Below are positions 24,184-35,157 of a stretch of 64,000 bases of DNA, in pieces. Source of the stretch: Tretioscincus oriximinensis (taxonomy: Eukaryota; Chordata; Lepidosauria; Squamata; Gymnophthalmidae); contig JAJVDF010000164.1 of NCBI GenBank assembly GCA_022410635.1, positions 905,404 through 969,403 on the forward strand, read 5' to 3'. The notes beneath the pieces were generated by a model. It saw only the letters and a list, made by a program, of their open reading frames with translations, did not search any database and was not told the DNA's origin. Made by a program: the position numbers and the translations under genes. Each line of letters begins with the position of its first letter. Within the stretch, counting starts at the first letter, position 1.

Positions 24184-24188
24184 GCAGC
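24184..24188. other. Target-site duplication, left (GCAGC)
   Basis: The GCAGC immediately before the 5' LTR is repeated at 28122-28126 immediately after the 3' LTR. Five bases is the usual duplication length for Ty3/gypsy integrases. Confidence 0.9.
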
Positions 24189-24534
24189 TGTCATGAGTAC
24201 ATGACATAATATGTATATAAAGTCATATAAGGAATGTATAAAGTTGTGGTAATATATATGTAAATAATTCTGAGGTAAATATATGTTGATGTAAGGTTNT
24301 GAGGTGAGCTTCAGGTTTTGGAACAGCATTGTATAAACAACCAATGAATTGTAAGCTATGAACCTGGTCAGCTGGGATTGGCCAGCAAGATGTATAAATA
24401 GAGGGACTTGCTGGNGCAGTCTTCACTGCTGACCAGACTAAGACGGAGAGCTGAGCTGAGCTGAATAAACACTTTCAGAACTGAAATCACATTCTTGTCT
24501 GGAGTGTCCTTCATCCNCTACCTCTACCATCACA
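24189..24534 (+). repeat. 5' LTR of Ty3/gypsy element (full, 346 bp)
   Basis: Starts TGTCATGAG and ends ACCATCACA, keeping the TG...CA rule. It holds a TATA box (TATAAATA, 24393-24400) and a polyadenylation signal (AATAAA, 24464-24469), giving U3-R-U5 order. Bases 24300-24534 match the 3' LTR with one called difference (G at 24446, A at 28033) plus two Ns. The N at 24299 sits exactly at the point where the 3' LTR begins. Confidence 0.92.
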
Positions 24535-24536
24535 AG

Positions 24537-24554
24537 TGGTCAGCAGTCACCTCA
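24537..24554 (+). promoter_or_regulatory. Candidate primer-binding site
   Basis: TGGTCAGCAGTCACCTCA begins two bases after the LTR, where the tRNA primer site is expected, and starts with the required TGG. No tRNA could be matched by eye. Confidence 0.4.
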
Positions 24555-24584
24555 GGAAAAAAAAAATTTTTCCTGCCCAAAAAG

Positions 24585-25547
24585 ATGAGCCACGAAGAGA
24601 AGAACATTATGCCTGACAAAAGGCTTCCCGGCGCGACAGAGGGCTCCGATACTGTCCCTCAGTGGAGCAACCTCACCCGCCAACTATGGGAAACACCTGA
24701 GTCAGGCGCAAGGCCGAAGATAAGGGAGCTATCTGAAGTGCGGCCTGCGGAACCAGAAAGGGAAAACGCCAACGTAGAAAGGCAGAGAACGCAGGCAGAC
24801 AGAACAGCGCTGATGGAGCTGCCAAGGCAGACGTTCACCCCGGCGCCAGGAGACCTGAGAATCACTTTCAACGGCAACCTGGACGACCTACCGGGCTTTC
24901 TGGCGCAAATATCAGCGTACATGGCCTGTTATGGGGACGTATTTGTGTCAGAAGCGCATCGAGTACAATTTGTGGTAAGCAAATTTAGGGGAGAAGCGCA
25001 GGAATGGCTTCTGCAATTACAACAAAGTGAAGCAGAAGAACTGAGATCTGTCAAAGCCCTCACAATGGGGTTGTGGAAACACTTTGGGGACCCATTCTGG
25101 AGGGAGGCGGCCATAAGGAAACTCAGAACAATAAAACAAGGCAATAGACGGGTAATTGACTATGCATCTGAATTTAAAAAATTTGCAAGAAGGGTGCCTG
25201 ACTGGCCTGAGGAGATTTTAGTACATTACTTTAAAGAAGGCCTTCATAATTACATTTTAGAAGCCTCTCTAGCCATACCTGAACCAACAACAGTAAATGG
25301 GTGGTTAGACTTGGCAAGATCAGTAGAGGAACGGAGGCATTTCATCACGGATCAACCCCTTGAACGATACCAAGCCAGGGAGGTAGCATCGCGGAGAGGA
25401 GGATGCCCAGCAGGATGTTTTGGCTGTGGGGCGGAAGACCATTTCATCGCAAGATGCCCAAATAAAAGAGCCAATGCAGACGCAAAGGCCCTGTTTGTTT
25501 CTGACAACAGCAATCATCAGGCGGGAAATGACGAAGCTTGCTTTTAA
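24585..25547 (+). CDS. gag: Gag polyprotein of the Ty3/gypsy element
   Basis: An intact 320-residue frame. The ATG at 24585 is chosen because the frame upstream of it lies in the LTR and leader. A charged N-terminal part is followed by a capsid-like helical region (about residues 85-240) with a DDLPGFLAQISAYM start, a GEAQEWLL segment and a YASEFKKFARRVPDW segment, the layout of the retrotransposon gag family. Near the end is a CCHC zinc knuckle, CFGCGAEDHFIARC (residues 278-291; C-x2-C-x4-H-x4-C), expected to bind element RNA. Gag forms cytoplasmic virus-like particles in which reverse transcription takes place. The frame ends TTT TAA, 56 bases before the pol ATG and in a different frame. 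No internal stops are seen. Confidence 0.9.
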   Translation: MSHEEKNIMPDKRLPGATEGSDTVPQWSNLTRQLWETPESGARPKIRELSEVRPAEPERENANVERQRTQADRTALMELPRQTFTPAPGDLRITFNGNLDDLPGFLAQISAYMACYGDVFVSEAHRVQFVVSKFRGEAQEWLLQLQQSEAEELRSVKALTMGLWKHFGDPFWREAAIRKLRTIKQGNRRVIDYASEFKKFARRVPDWPEEILVHYFKEGLHNYILEASLAIPEPTTVNGWLDLARSVEERRHFITDQPLERYQAREVASRRGGCPAGCFGCGAEDHFIARCPNKRANADAKALFVSDNSNHQAGNDEACF

Positions 25548-25603
25548 ACGACGCGAAGAAGTGAGCGAGCTCTGGCAACCACACCCCTATTGTCTGCACG
25601 GGT

Positions 25604-27889
25604 ATGGCTGACCTAAAAAGCNTCATGACCATTGCAGTTGAGGTGATAAACCCTGCTACAGAGAAAAAGTTAATAGTTGAAGCTGTAATAGACTCGGGAT
25701 GTTCTAGATGTTTATTAAGTAAGAATATTGCTGTGAAACTGGGGGTGGAACTGAAAGCCCTATATAACAAAGTTGATCTCTTGTTTATGGATGGTAATAG
25801 AATGTCAAACATTAAGGTGGATGAGGTAGCCAATCCGATTCATTGGGGGGTGGGAAATCACTGGGATTCTGCTACATTATTGGTTGCAAGCCCAATGGTC
25901 TGTGATATGGTTCTGGGTTTCAATTGGTTAAAGGTTCACAATCCTGTAGTTGATTGGTTCAAGAAAACTATCAAGTTTCCTGTGAGCTGTGACTCACATA
26001 CAGTGCAAGTTAAAAAAAAGCAACAATGTGTAAAGAAAGATATTGGTTTAAATTGCATTCAGTCATCACAAGATGATAAGGAAAGAAATGTTGTTATTCC
26101 ACATGTTTATTTGGACTTGAAAGAGGTATTCAGCGAGAGGGAATGTGATGAGTTACCCCCTCATAGACCCACAGACTGCAAAATTGACTTTTTACCAGGA
26201 GCTAAACTGCCTAAAGCAAGACTTTACCCGATGTCAAAAACNGAAACAGAAGAACTGAGGCAGTTCATCGAAAAGAATTTGGCAAGGGGTTTTATTTCAC
26301 NGTCTACTGCATGTGTCGCAGCCCCAGTATTCTTCAGAAACAAGAAAGATGGAGGAGTTNGTTTGATCACAGACTATAGGGGGNTTAATGCTTCAACATT
26401 AGGTAACCGTTATCCTTTACCATTGATTTCTGAAATGTTGGGACATTTAACAAAGGGGACAATATTTACTAAATTAGATTTAAGGGAAGCCTATTTTAGA
26501 ATAAGGGTACGTGCCGGGGACGAATGGAAAACAACATTCAACTGTAAATTTGGGGGGTTCTGTTATAATGTAATGCCATTCGGTATCAGCGGGGCAACTG
26601 GGGTATTCATGGCCCATATAAACGAAGTACTGAGGGATTTTCTGTATAAGGGGGTAGTTGTCTATTTGGATGATGTTTTGATTTACTCAAGGAACATGAA
26701 GAACCATATAGCTTTAGTAAGAAAAGTACTACAGAGGCTGTTGGAAAATAAGTTGTATGTAAAATTATCGAAATGCCAATTTCATGCAAACACTATAGAT
26801 TATCTGGGCTACCGTATATCAAACAAGGGAATTGAAATGGACCCAAATAAGGTGAAAGCAGTAATAGACTGGGGCATTCCAACTACCAGAAAACAATTAC
26901 AGAGTTTTTTNGGGTTCACCAATTTTTATAGAGAGTTTATTCCGTGTTTCTCAGAGATTGCACTGCCTCTGACAGACCTATTAAAAACTGCAGGGAATAA
27001 GCCACCGAAACCAGGGAATAAAATAACTTGGTCACAGGAATGCCAGAAAGCATTTGAACATTTAAAAGAACTGTTTACTAANGAGCCTATCCTTATCCAT
27101 CCAGACCCAGAGAAGGCATTCGAACTGCAAGTAGACGCATCAGATGTGGCGATTGGGGCCGTTTTACTGCAGGAAAACGAAGAAGGCATACTGCATCCAT
27201 GTGCATATTTCTCAAGAAAATTTAACAGCACAGAGAGGAATTGGCCTATTTGGGAGAAGGAGGCGGTAGCAGTAGTTTGGGCCTTGGAGGTGTGGCGGCA
27301 CTGGTTAGAGGGGAGTACAGCATTCAGGATACTAACAGANCACAAAAACTTAGAGTCTCTGCGCACACCTAGGAAATTGTCCCCAAAACAACTAAGGTGG
27401 GCACAATATTGTCAGAGATTCAATTTCACCTTATGTTATGTGCCGGGACATAAGAATTTTCTAGCGGATGCTCTGTCTAGACTGCCACAACACAACAGCA
27501 AAGGACTAATTGTAAGAGATACTATATTCTCCAATANACAATTAGGTTTAACCATGGTAACCAGAAGTAAAACCAAACAGTTGGAAAAATTATCTGATCT
27601 TCCAGAGGGCTTTCAAAAAGCTCTTCAAGAAGATGACTGGCTCAAAGAACACGGGGAGGAGCTTAGCTGGGTGGATGGCTGGGCCATGTATGGAGATAAG
27701 GTATATGTTCCAAAATCTTTAAGAGAGGCAATTCTAAAACAGTGTCATGGGACCAGGACGGCAGGACATTTTGGTTTTTTGAAAACCTGGCACTTATTGC
27801 GAGGTCAATATTGGTGGCCTAAGTACAGAGCAGAACTAAAGGAATATTTAAAAAACTGTTTAACCTGTGCAGCTTCAAAACCATTCTGA
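25604..27889 (+). CDS. pol: Pol polyprotein, truncated (PR-RT-RNase H-IN zinc motif)
   Basis: An open frame of 761 residues. Aspartic protease: active-site DSG at residues 30-32, with a later VLGFNWL segment. Reverse transcriptase: ARLYPMS entry, KLDLREAYF with catalytic Asp at 292, MPFGISGA, and YLDD at 354-357. RNase H: VDASD (Asp 511), EKEAVAVVWALE (Glu 553), a third acidic position at residue 579 whose codon is GAN, and ADALSR (Asp 622). Integrase N-terminal zinc motif: His 715, His 722, Cys 752, Cys 755. The frame then enters the LTR remnant, whose first bases supply the TGA. The DDE core and C-terminal domain are absent, so self-integration is not possible. Several codons carry N. The ATG has a favourable context (G at -3, G at +4). 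Pol is in the -1 frame relative to gag, and a TGA at 25562-25564 closes that frame just upstream. Confidence 0.9.
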   Translation: MADLKSXMTIAVEVINPATEKKLIVEAVIDSGCSRCLLSKNIAVKLGVELKALYNKVDLLFMDGNRMSNIKVDEVANPIHWGVGNHWDSATLLVASPMVCDMVLGFNWLKVHNPVVDWFKKTIKFPVSCDSHTVQVKKKQQCVKKDIGLNCIQSSQDDKERNVVIPHVYLDLKEVFSERECDELPPHRPTDCKIDFLPGAKLPKARLYPMSKXETEELRQFIEKNLARGFISXSTACVAAPVFFRNKKDGGVXLITDYRGXNASTLGNRYPLPLISEMLGHLTKGTIFTKLDLREAYFRIRVRAGDEWKTTFNCKFGGFCYNVMPFGISGATGVFMAHINEVLRDFLYKGVVVYLDDVLIYSRNMKNHIALVRKVLQRLLENKLYVKLSKCQFHANTIDYLGYRISNKGIEMDPNKVKAVIDWGIPTTRKQLQSFXGFTNFYREFIPCFSEIALPLTDLLKTAGNKPPKPGNKITWSQECQKAFEHLKELFTXEPILIHPDPEKAFELQVDASDVAIGAVLLQENEEGILHPCAYFSRKFNSTERNWPIWEKEAVAVVWALEVWRHWLEGSTAFRILTXHKNLESLRTPRKLSPKQLRWAQYCQRFNFTLCYVPGHKNFLADALSRLPQHNSKGLIVRDTIFSNXQLGLTMVTRSKTKQLEKLSDLPEGFQKALQEDDWLKEHGEELSWVDGWAMYGDKVYVPKSLREAILKQCHGTRTAGHFGFLKTWHLLRGQYWWPKYRAELKEYLKNCLTCAASKPF

Positions 27890-28121
27890 GGTGAGCTTCA
27901 GGTTTTGGAACAGCATTGTATAAACAACCAATGAATTGTAAGCTATGAACCTGGTCAGCTGGGATTGGCCAGCAAGATGTATAAATAGAGGGACTTGCTG
28001 GGGCAGTCTTCACTGCTGACCAGACTAAGACGAAGAGCTGAGCTGAGCTGAATAAACACTTTCAGAACTGAAATCACATTCTTGTCTGGAGTGTCCTTCA
28101 TCCCCTACCTCTACCATCACA
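27887..28121 (+). repeat. 3' LTR of Ty3/gypsy element, 5'-truncated (235 bp)
   Basis: Corresponds to bases 112-346 of the 5' LTR and lacks the first 111 bp of U3. It retains a TATA box (27980-27987) and AATAAA (28051-28056) and ends ATCACA next to GCAGC. No polypurine tract precedes it; pol coding sequence abuts it directly. Confidence 0.92.
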
Positions 28122-28126
28122 GCAGC
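28122..28126. other. Target-site duplication, right (GCAGC)
   Basis: Matches 24184-24188. The following TTTCTATTCTGGGATATAAT and the TTCTGGATTGTATTCCAGAA at about 24083 suggest that the target was itself an older repeat. Confidence 0.9.
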
Positions 28127-30382
28127 TTTCTATTCTGGGATATAATCCAGAATAAGGCTCAGTGTAGAAGGATTTTAAGATATTGTTCTGAAATAGTTTT
28201 GTTTCATCTTCAGTCCTGAAGAACAGTTATGTAGACCAGGCCTTCAAGACTGAAGATGGATTTAAATGTATGTTTTTCAGCACAGCAAACAGTGATTCCC
28301 CTAATATCAAGTCATTTTTTTTGTTCTGCTGAGATAACATTCTTAAACCCAATCCTTGGGTTATGTTGCACTCATTTAGATGTAAATAGAGCCAGGTGCT
28401 ATAGTGTTTAGTATTAGCGTGTAGTATAGTATTTAGAGTAAAAAAGGTATCTCATTGTCTTTCATATTCTCCTAGTGATTCAGAAAATATAGCTCTGTTC
28501 ACAACTGAATTTTAATCCAGGTCCAGTCCACTTTCAGAATGAAAAATATCAGCAGTGTGAATAGGCTTTTTTCACATTATCTAAAACCAAAGGAAGGTTT
28601 TCTGTGTCAGAGAATACCAAAAGAAGACTTTGCTGATATGTTCCCTCACTCTGTGTGTCTGGGTTGGGCTGATGTTGGCAAATCCTGACCATGGACTGTA
28701 GTGGATTAAAATTAAAGCCTGCCCAGGGCTCAAGTCATCCCTTCAATCAGAATATGATCCAAATTTCAGATCTCACTAAATATTTCAGAAATGTATGTGT
28801 TTTCAAACTGAATTAACCTTTTAATTTTCATTTTTGATTTCAGTTTAAAAGAAAAAGATTGGAGAGAGGGATGATGAACTTGCTTTTATTTCAAAAAAGA
28901 CTATGAAGCCTCATTCTCATTTATGTGTAAGCCAATTTGCACCACTCTGGCAGTGTGAAGGGCTCTTGAAGTGGGAGTAAACATGATTTGCACCAACTTG
29001 GAGGGCTCTTTATACAACCTATTCAAGCGGCACAAAGTGCTCTTAATCAGTATTGTGAACGTTGTTCAAAAGGAACTTTAAAAAAATATGCAGTAAAGAA
29101 GTTTGAAGGTAGGATGCCTTTAAAAAACCCAAAGATCTGTGATTAATTTGTTAGTAATTCCTAGGAGGAGAAGTTCTGTAACAACAACAAAAGAAACATA
29201 GTATTGTGTGAAAAGCAGAGTCCATCGTTTGCCTGCTGAAGCAATGTGCTGCAAAAGGCTTTTCTGATGAAACTTACATTATGAGGCCTGAAGAACAGCA
29301 TTTAGGGTTTAGGCAGAAGAACTGAAAACTGGGAGCTCACTGGCAACTTCCCCCAACCCAGACACACATTTAGTCAGTGGTGGCATTGTGACTGCTATGA
29401 ATTGGTTCTTAGATAAGTGTTATAAATCTTGACCATAGGGCTGTGCTCACGGTGGGCAAGCAGGGCTCGGCAAGAAGGGGGCAGGCTCTGTTTGTGTTTT
29501 GTTAGCGACATGTAGCAGAGTTCCCCCTGAACGGAAAAGGTCTGGCTCCAGCATGTCGCCAGTGAAAGCAGAAACACAAGTCGCACATGGGGTGGAAAAG
29601 GAAAGAAAGAACATTTGCCACGGCTGTGGGGATGCATGCACTGGGGAGGCTGAGGCAGGGTGATTTGGGATAGTGGGTGTTTGTTTGGAGATTTAGAAGG
29701 AAGGAACGAGGGTCAAGAAAACTCACTTGGGATGCCTAACAGATAATTACAGTATTCTGATTTAAAGAAACGGTGGTCTATGATATTTCTAGATGTTCTT
29801 TTCAGCCCAGATGCATTTTTTNAAAAAATGAGTTGCATTTATAAATTCTTTCCCCCTGCTTTGCAGCCTTTTTCCTTGGCGAAGTCTTTTCTGGTATCTT
29901 TATTCATTTTTATAAAGGCTCCTTTAAGAGACAAAAAGCATGTCACTAGGTGTAAGGAACTTTTAACACTTTTCTTTCTTTTTAGCATATGCATAATTAC
30001 TGTTAAGCCACATTGGGAAGCCTGAGGCCTAGTGTTCTGCAAAGTAGTGTTATGTTTCATAAGAAGAAAGGGGGGAAAAGAATCTTGAATGTACTGCTCA
30101 CAAACATTGGCTACCAGCACTGCATTACTTGCTAGACAAATAAAATGCCATCTTGTAAAATAATAACAAAAACAAGCCAGCAAGCCATGTGAGCAAAGGC
30201 AATCTTCACATCTGGAAGGTAGGGCATTTAGTTTTAATATTTACATCTATTGTATTTCAGTCAAAGCATTTAAATCATGCTTAATATTTTGCTTTGTTGT
30301 TTTGCAGCAGCTGCTTGTGGGCATTACAATCCTCAGCTTGTGCAGTCTACTTCGTTCTCAGGAAAGTAAAGGCAACCCCCTG
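28127..30382. other. AT-rich DNA without recognised gene
   Basis: Over 2 kb with no supportable gene. A stretch near 28500-28560 (TTTTAATCCAGGTCCAGTCC) resembles 35550-35580 (TTTTAATCCACCTTCAGTCC) and hints at a low-copy repeat. Frames of 64-114 codons show no domain. Confidence 0.4.
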
Positions 30383-30399
30383 CCCCCCCCCCCCCCCCC
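30383..30399. repeat. Poly-C tract (C17)
   Basis: Run of 17 C. A second C-rich patch lies at 30596-30612. Confidence 0.9.
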
Positions 30400-30612
30400 A
30401 GTCCTGGTGCTGAGGATGGATTAAGAGTATGTGTTAGAATAGCAGCTAAATATTAAATATAGAGACCAAAAACTTGAGAGATATAATATATGTTGATGGT
30501 TGTTTACATTTTATCCCCAACCAAAAGTTGACAGTTGGGCTCATTGAAAACAAAGTGAAAAAGGCGAATACTAATGATTGGGAAGACTACAACACTCCCC
30601 CCCTCCCCCCCC

Positions 30613-33600
30613 AGTCAAACAGACATAACAATGAACAATGAGTAGGAAGGTCCCTTTTGATACAGGGTGGTAGGCAAAGCTGGTTTGCGGGAGGACAGCA
30701 CCTTCCCAAATCTTCATCAGATCATTTGCATGAACCTATCTGCTCTTTAGGCCACTGGGTCAATTAAAGAAACAGTTTCAAAGTTTCAATAATTTCAAAA
30801 GTGATATAATGTGTAGGGGATTTATTTTATTTTTATTTTAATTGTATTTTGTTTTTGTGTATGCATATGAATATTAGTGCATATTAAAAATATTTTTATT
30901 CACAGATGCCTAGAGAACTTTACTTTCCTTGCATCACTTTGTTGTTGTTTTTGTTCATTCACTGTTCATTCATACAATTTCTATTGTACTTGGATAATCT
31001 GGAAAAAGGCGTTTCAGGACTATGGCAGAATAAATAAGTGATCTCTAGATGTAACTTCAGTCAACTTTTCATCACCTCATGCCAGATTCCCCACTGTTTC
31101 ACAATGTATGTCTAAACTCATGTTTATTTCTTCTGTGACACTTTCTATCACTCTCATCATGGATTTAAGGACCAGACATGGCACTACTAACAGGTAACAG
31201 ATTATAAATTATATATACTATTTCCTGACCTATGAAACAGCATTGTATTTTCAAACAATTCTGAATCTCAAATGGACACGTCTCATTTTGCAGTCAGCTG
31301 TATCCACTGTCATTTGGGAGCAAGGAAAGGCATTGTGGGTGCTGCCATCTCAAGGTGACATGGTATATTAATAGTACCATTCATACTACTTTAATGCCAG
31401 AACGCTAATCTACTTTGGGTTTTATAATGATAAAAGCAATAACATATATTAATATATTTTTACTACTAGCTATATTTTGNCACCCTGAAATTTTTGATGC
31501 TTTGTGCAGCTGCACATGTTGTACATACCTAAATATGCCCTTGATCAAGGAGAGGCTGAGCTCACAACTTGTAAACGAACAATTCTGCAACATGTATTTT
31601 AACTCCCCTTCAAACAGTACTTGCTTAAATTGCCCAGCTGACCTTGTGGCATTAGCCAAAACTAAAAGCAGCCAAAAGCATTAAAGCAGAACAAAAAGAG
31701 AACAAGGAAAAGGGGGAGGGGAAGGGAGAGACTTCTCTTGGATTTTTAAGGAACTTAGATATAGGAAAAAAGCCTCCTTTCTCCCAATCTACTATATAGT
31801 GTGGTGGTTGAGAAGGTAGATGAAGTATCATTCAGGCTTTGAGGCTTGGAAGTGGCAAATTAGGCAGCCCAGGAGATAGATAGCAATCAGGATTTAAACA
31901 ACCTAGGAGATAAGGAGCCACTGAGGATTTATTGAATATGTATGGACAGAAAGAAAATTGTGCTTGGGGAGGAGAGAAGGGATATGGAATATAGTAAATC
32001 TCTAGTGACTTCCATAGTGAAGTCTGTTCCTGCATTCTAATAGTTGCTTCTGTAGAGATCTCTCTTTCNGTTTTAACTCCATCATGCCTTTCCATCCTGT
32101 GCAAGCTATCTTGCAGTCTGTAACCCTTCATTAGGTACCTTGTTTTCTCTTGCGTGAAGATGCTTGAAACTGCTCATGGTAGTGTAACTTGCCTGTGGCT
32201 TTATGAAACAGGGGCCTGCCACTTACATGTTGGTGCAGATTAGAGTCAGTCATGATATTCTCCCCGGCTCTTTCAATGTTTACTTTCATCCTCTGCATCC
32301 CGTTACCCTTTCTTAACTCTCATTTTGTCTTTGCACATGAAGTGTCTTCTTCTCAAGGCAGTTCCATCAATAAGATATCACTTCCTCCTTTCCTGTTTCT
32401 CACTTGTTTTGACATATCTCTAACTGTTCTGAATATTGGGCCAGTAGTGCTGTGGCTTCCTTTCACTCTCCTCCGTGCTTTCTTCATTTTTTATGGAAAG
32501 TAAACCTGCTATTGCATATTGTTGTGTACTCTCTCTCTTTGCATGCTCAGGGTTCATTCTAAATTTTAAAAAAGGAACTGAGGTGCCCATGCAGTCAATC
32601 AGGAGTAAGCTACACTTCAGTGGTACACAACAACAACAATCCAAATCTAATCAGTTTCCACGAGTTTCTGATAGTAGGGATAGGATTTATGGTTTTGCAG
32701 CTTGCTTTAAAGTGCATGGGTGATAAAGTCAAGATCCATTCTATAGCAGAGTTTGTCTTCCTTTTTTAATCTGTGAGCCTATGTGGAATTTTGAAGGCGC
32801 TCTATAGTTATAGGTTCTTCCGAGATGTAACTATGGTAGAAATGACTCTTGGCAAAGAAAGCAAAATGGCGTCCTCATAGTATGCAACCTGATACCAGGT
32901 TTTCTGGGGCTTCAGCAATAGATCTGGGCTTGCTGATCTTTGTCCTCTAGTCTTCAGGCAGTAAATGGAATAACGCAAAAGCTTTAGGGCACCAGGAAAT
33001 CACTGGAGATGTTGTTGCGTTTGTGGTTACATGTGGCAAAGGAAAGGAAGTTCAGCCTAATAGAAAAGGAACTTTCTTCTTCAGGGAGGAAGAGTGGGGA
33101 CAATTTTGCCAAAATGATGTTCAGGATATATTGCTTGGAGTTTGTTTTTCTGCACTCTTCAGATTCTGGGCATGCATTTACAAAGTAGAATCAAAGTCAG
33201 GGACAGCTTGTGGGCACCATCTTTAATTTATGGTCAATAAAACTCCACTTTCAGTCCCCAAACCTCAGATGATTTTAAAAGGAAATATTTTCCCTCCAAA
33301 ATCATCCGCCTGATAAGAAAGGCAGAACCAATGACTGATGGGATACAGAACAGCCAATTGCAAAATAGATTTTATAACAGGGCTTTATGGTGAATGTAGG
33401 CAAATTCTTGATGGGCAGCCATGAAAATATAAGCACTACAGAGAGGCATAGTACTATGAAAGGTAACTGTGTGAATGCAACCAGTGATTAATATTTCATA
33501 GGAAAGAAGTAACCCAATGTTGTGGTTGCAGAATAATACTTTATCTAGCAAACAGAATTTGTTAAAAGTGCTTGATGTTTCTGTGTCCCAGAGAGAAAAG

Positions 33601-34880
33601 TGGACTACAACTTTGTCATCTTGAATGTTGAATACTGAAGAGGATCCTGCTATCAGTGGGAAGGCCATACTTGAAGATGTTTCCTCTCGCATTCATGTGG
33701 CTTGCACCTAAGTGAGCCCACATAATTTCTTGTAAAGTTTTGCATTGCTAATGGCTGCAAATGCAAATGCACTGAAATAAAAACTCAAAATATTTTTTTC
33801 AGAACAATTTAGTGTCAAACCCTTAAAGGTGCCCTGTTTCTGGCATTCACTCACAAGGCTAAAGTGAACAGAAGCTGATTTAAATAGTATCATTGGAATG
33901 GCTGCCTTCCAATTAATTGTTCTGTGTTTTATATTTTTAAATAAGCCTCCCCCCTCTGGATAGCAGCCCTTTGTACAACCTAGGTTATTTTATTATGTCT
34001 CTGTATAAGCAATCACGTTTTCTTATTCATACTAGTGCATTACTAATGCTTAATTTACATAGGTTTAGATCAACCAAATATTTTTCTTAAATATATAATT
34101 GATTGTACAGGGAAGGAAGAGCCGCAAGAATGGAAATCATACATCATTTCATTATTAATGGCAATGTCTAAATAAAATGCAGACCTTGTCATGTTTAATG
34201 GATGGCTGAGTACATTCTGCTCCAAAATGCACAATGTGCTTTTTTTTTAAGTGCTTGAATAATTTCAACTGAATTAGATGGTGCTTAAAATGGTCAGAAG
34301 TATACACATATTTGTTTTGGTGTAGATACTTTGAAAGCATTTTTTATAAAGCTGATCAATTAAAAAACATCTGAGAAAGTAAACTAACATGTGAAGCTGC
34401 ATGCAAACCATCTATAGGTCCTAATTCCGAACCAAGCCTGCCAGTTTACATTAAATTTATTGGTGTGCTGTGAGGTATTGCAGTGTCTCTGGAATACATG
34501 GTGGACTGAACAGAAATGTGTTCCATGTTGGTGTGGAAAGATGCAAAATATATTTAATTGCATTTCTATACATTGCAATGAGGATACTATGCGTAACCTA
34601 ATAATCTGAGTCCTCACAATCGCATCTCTAAGCAACTTTATTGATTGAAATAATTGACCAATGAGGTTGCCTAAGGGCTCATGTGAACACTCCAAAACTC
34701 CCACCCCTTCGAACCCACTACTGCAGAAGTTCTATACAGTGGCACACAATGCTGAGCCCTGGGGAAATCACCTTAATCATGGTTTTCCCCACGAGCTGCA
34801 AAGGCTCTGCTGCCTGTGGTTTGCAGCCTGTAGAAGTACATCCAACCTTTGCCAGCTGCAGAAAATGACTCCTGTTCTGC
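30613..34880. other. AT-rich DNA without recognised gene
   Basis: About 4.3 kb with no recognisable domain or repeat. Frames of up to 106 codons on both strands are isolated and lack any pattern. Bases 33960-34110 look unique and may include conserved noncoding DNA, which cannot be judged here. Confidence 0.35.
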
Positions 34881-34889
34881 AATTGCCTC

Positions 34890-35015
34890 CTTCCAGATTG
34901 TTGTCCATCCATCTGCCTGTCTCATCCATGTTCCTGCCTGCCCTGCCCGTGCATTTGCCCATCCCACCTGCCCATCTGCCTGTGTGTCTGCCTGCCTGTC
35001 CACCTAGGCTGAGTG
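34890..35015. repeat. Degenerate CTGCC-rich tract
   Basis: Imperfect repeats of CTGCCTG/CCCATCTGCC. They generate a false 153-codon proline/leucine-rich frame on the plus strand. Confidence 0.75.
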
Positions 35016-35157
35016 CCATTTTTGCCCTAGCAGCAGGCTCTTACCTTTCATTCCTTGCTGTTCCTTCCATATATGTGGCCCTTGGAACAGGGATGGATTG
35101 GACCATACACCTTGAAAACTGAGATGCCAGCAGGTGCCACCAGTTGCCACCCCTGCA

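Larger units (their letters stand above)
24189..28121 (+). mobile_element. Ty3/gypsy LTR retrotransposon, young, internally deleted
   Basis: A 3,933-bp element bounded by LTRs and a GCAGC duplication. Order: LTR, gag, protease, reverse transcriptase, RNase H, integrase zinc-binding motif, truncated LTR. Gene order and zinc-knuckle gag fit Ty3/gypsy (Metaviridae). The gag and RT resemble the Sushi/chromovirus side of the family that also gave rise to mammalian domesticated gag genes, but this is by pattern only and no chromodomain is present to test it. The integrase core, integrase C-terminus, polypurine tract and first 111 bp of the 3' LTR are missing. Because reverse transcription copies U3 from the 3' end to both LTRs, a complete 5' U3 beside a deleted 3' U3 implies loss after insertion, or an assembly error. 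Confidence 0.93.

Noticed and set aside
24300..24534. A 235-bp 5' LTR as the full LTR
   Set aside because: No target duplication fits it. Starting at 24189 gives TG...CA ends and a perfect GCAGC duplication.
25543..25549. TTTAAAC as a canonical -1 slippery heptamer
   Set aside because: The TTA AAC triplets are in the pol frame, not the gag frame, so the phase is wrong for -1 slippage from gag.
25444..27366. Minus-strand frames of 60-146 codons within gag/pol
   Set aside because: Shadows of the gag and pol frames; no domain of their own.
34661..35122. 153-codon plus-strand frame
   Set aside because: Its core is the CTGCC-rich tract; four other frames are open over the same bases.
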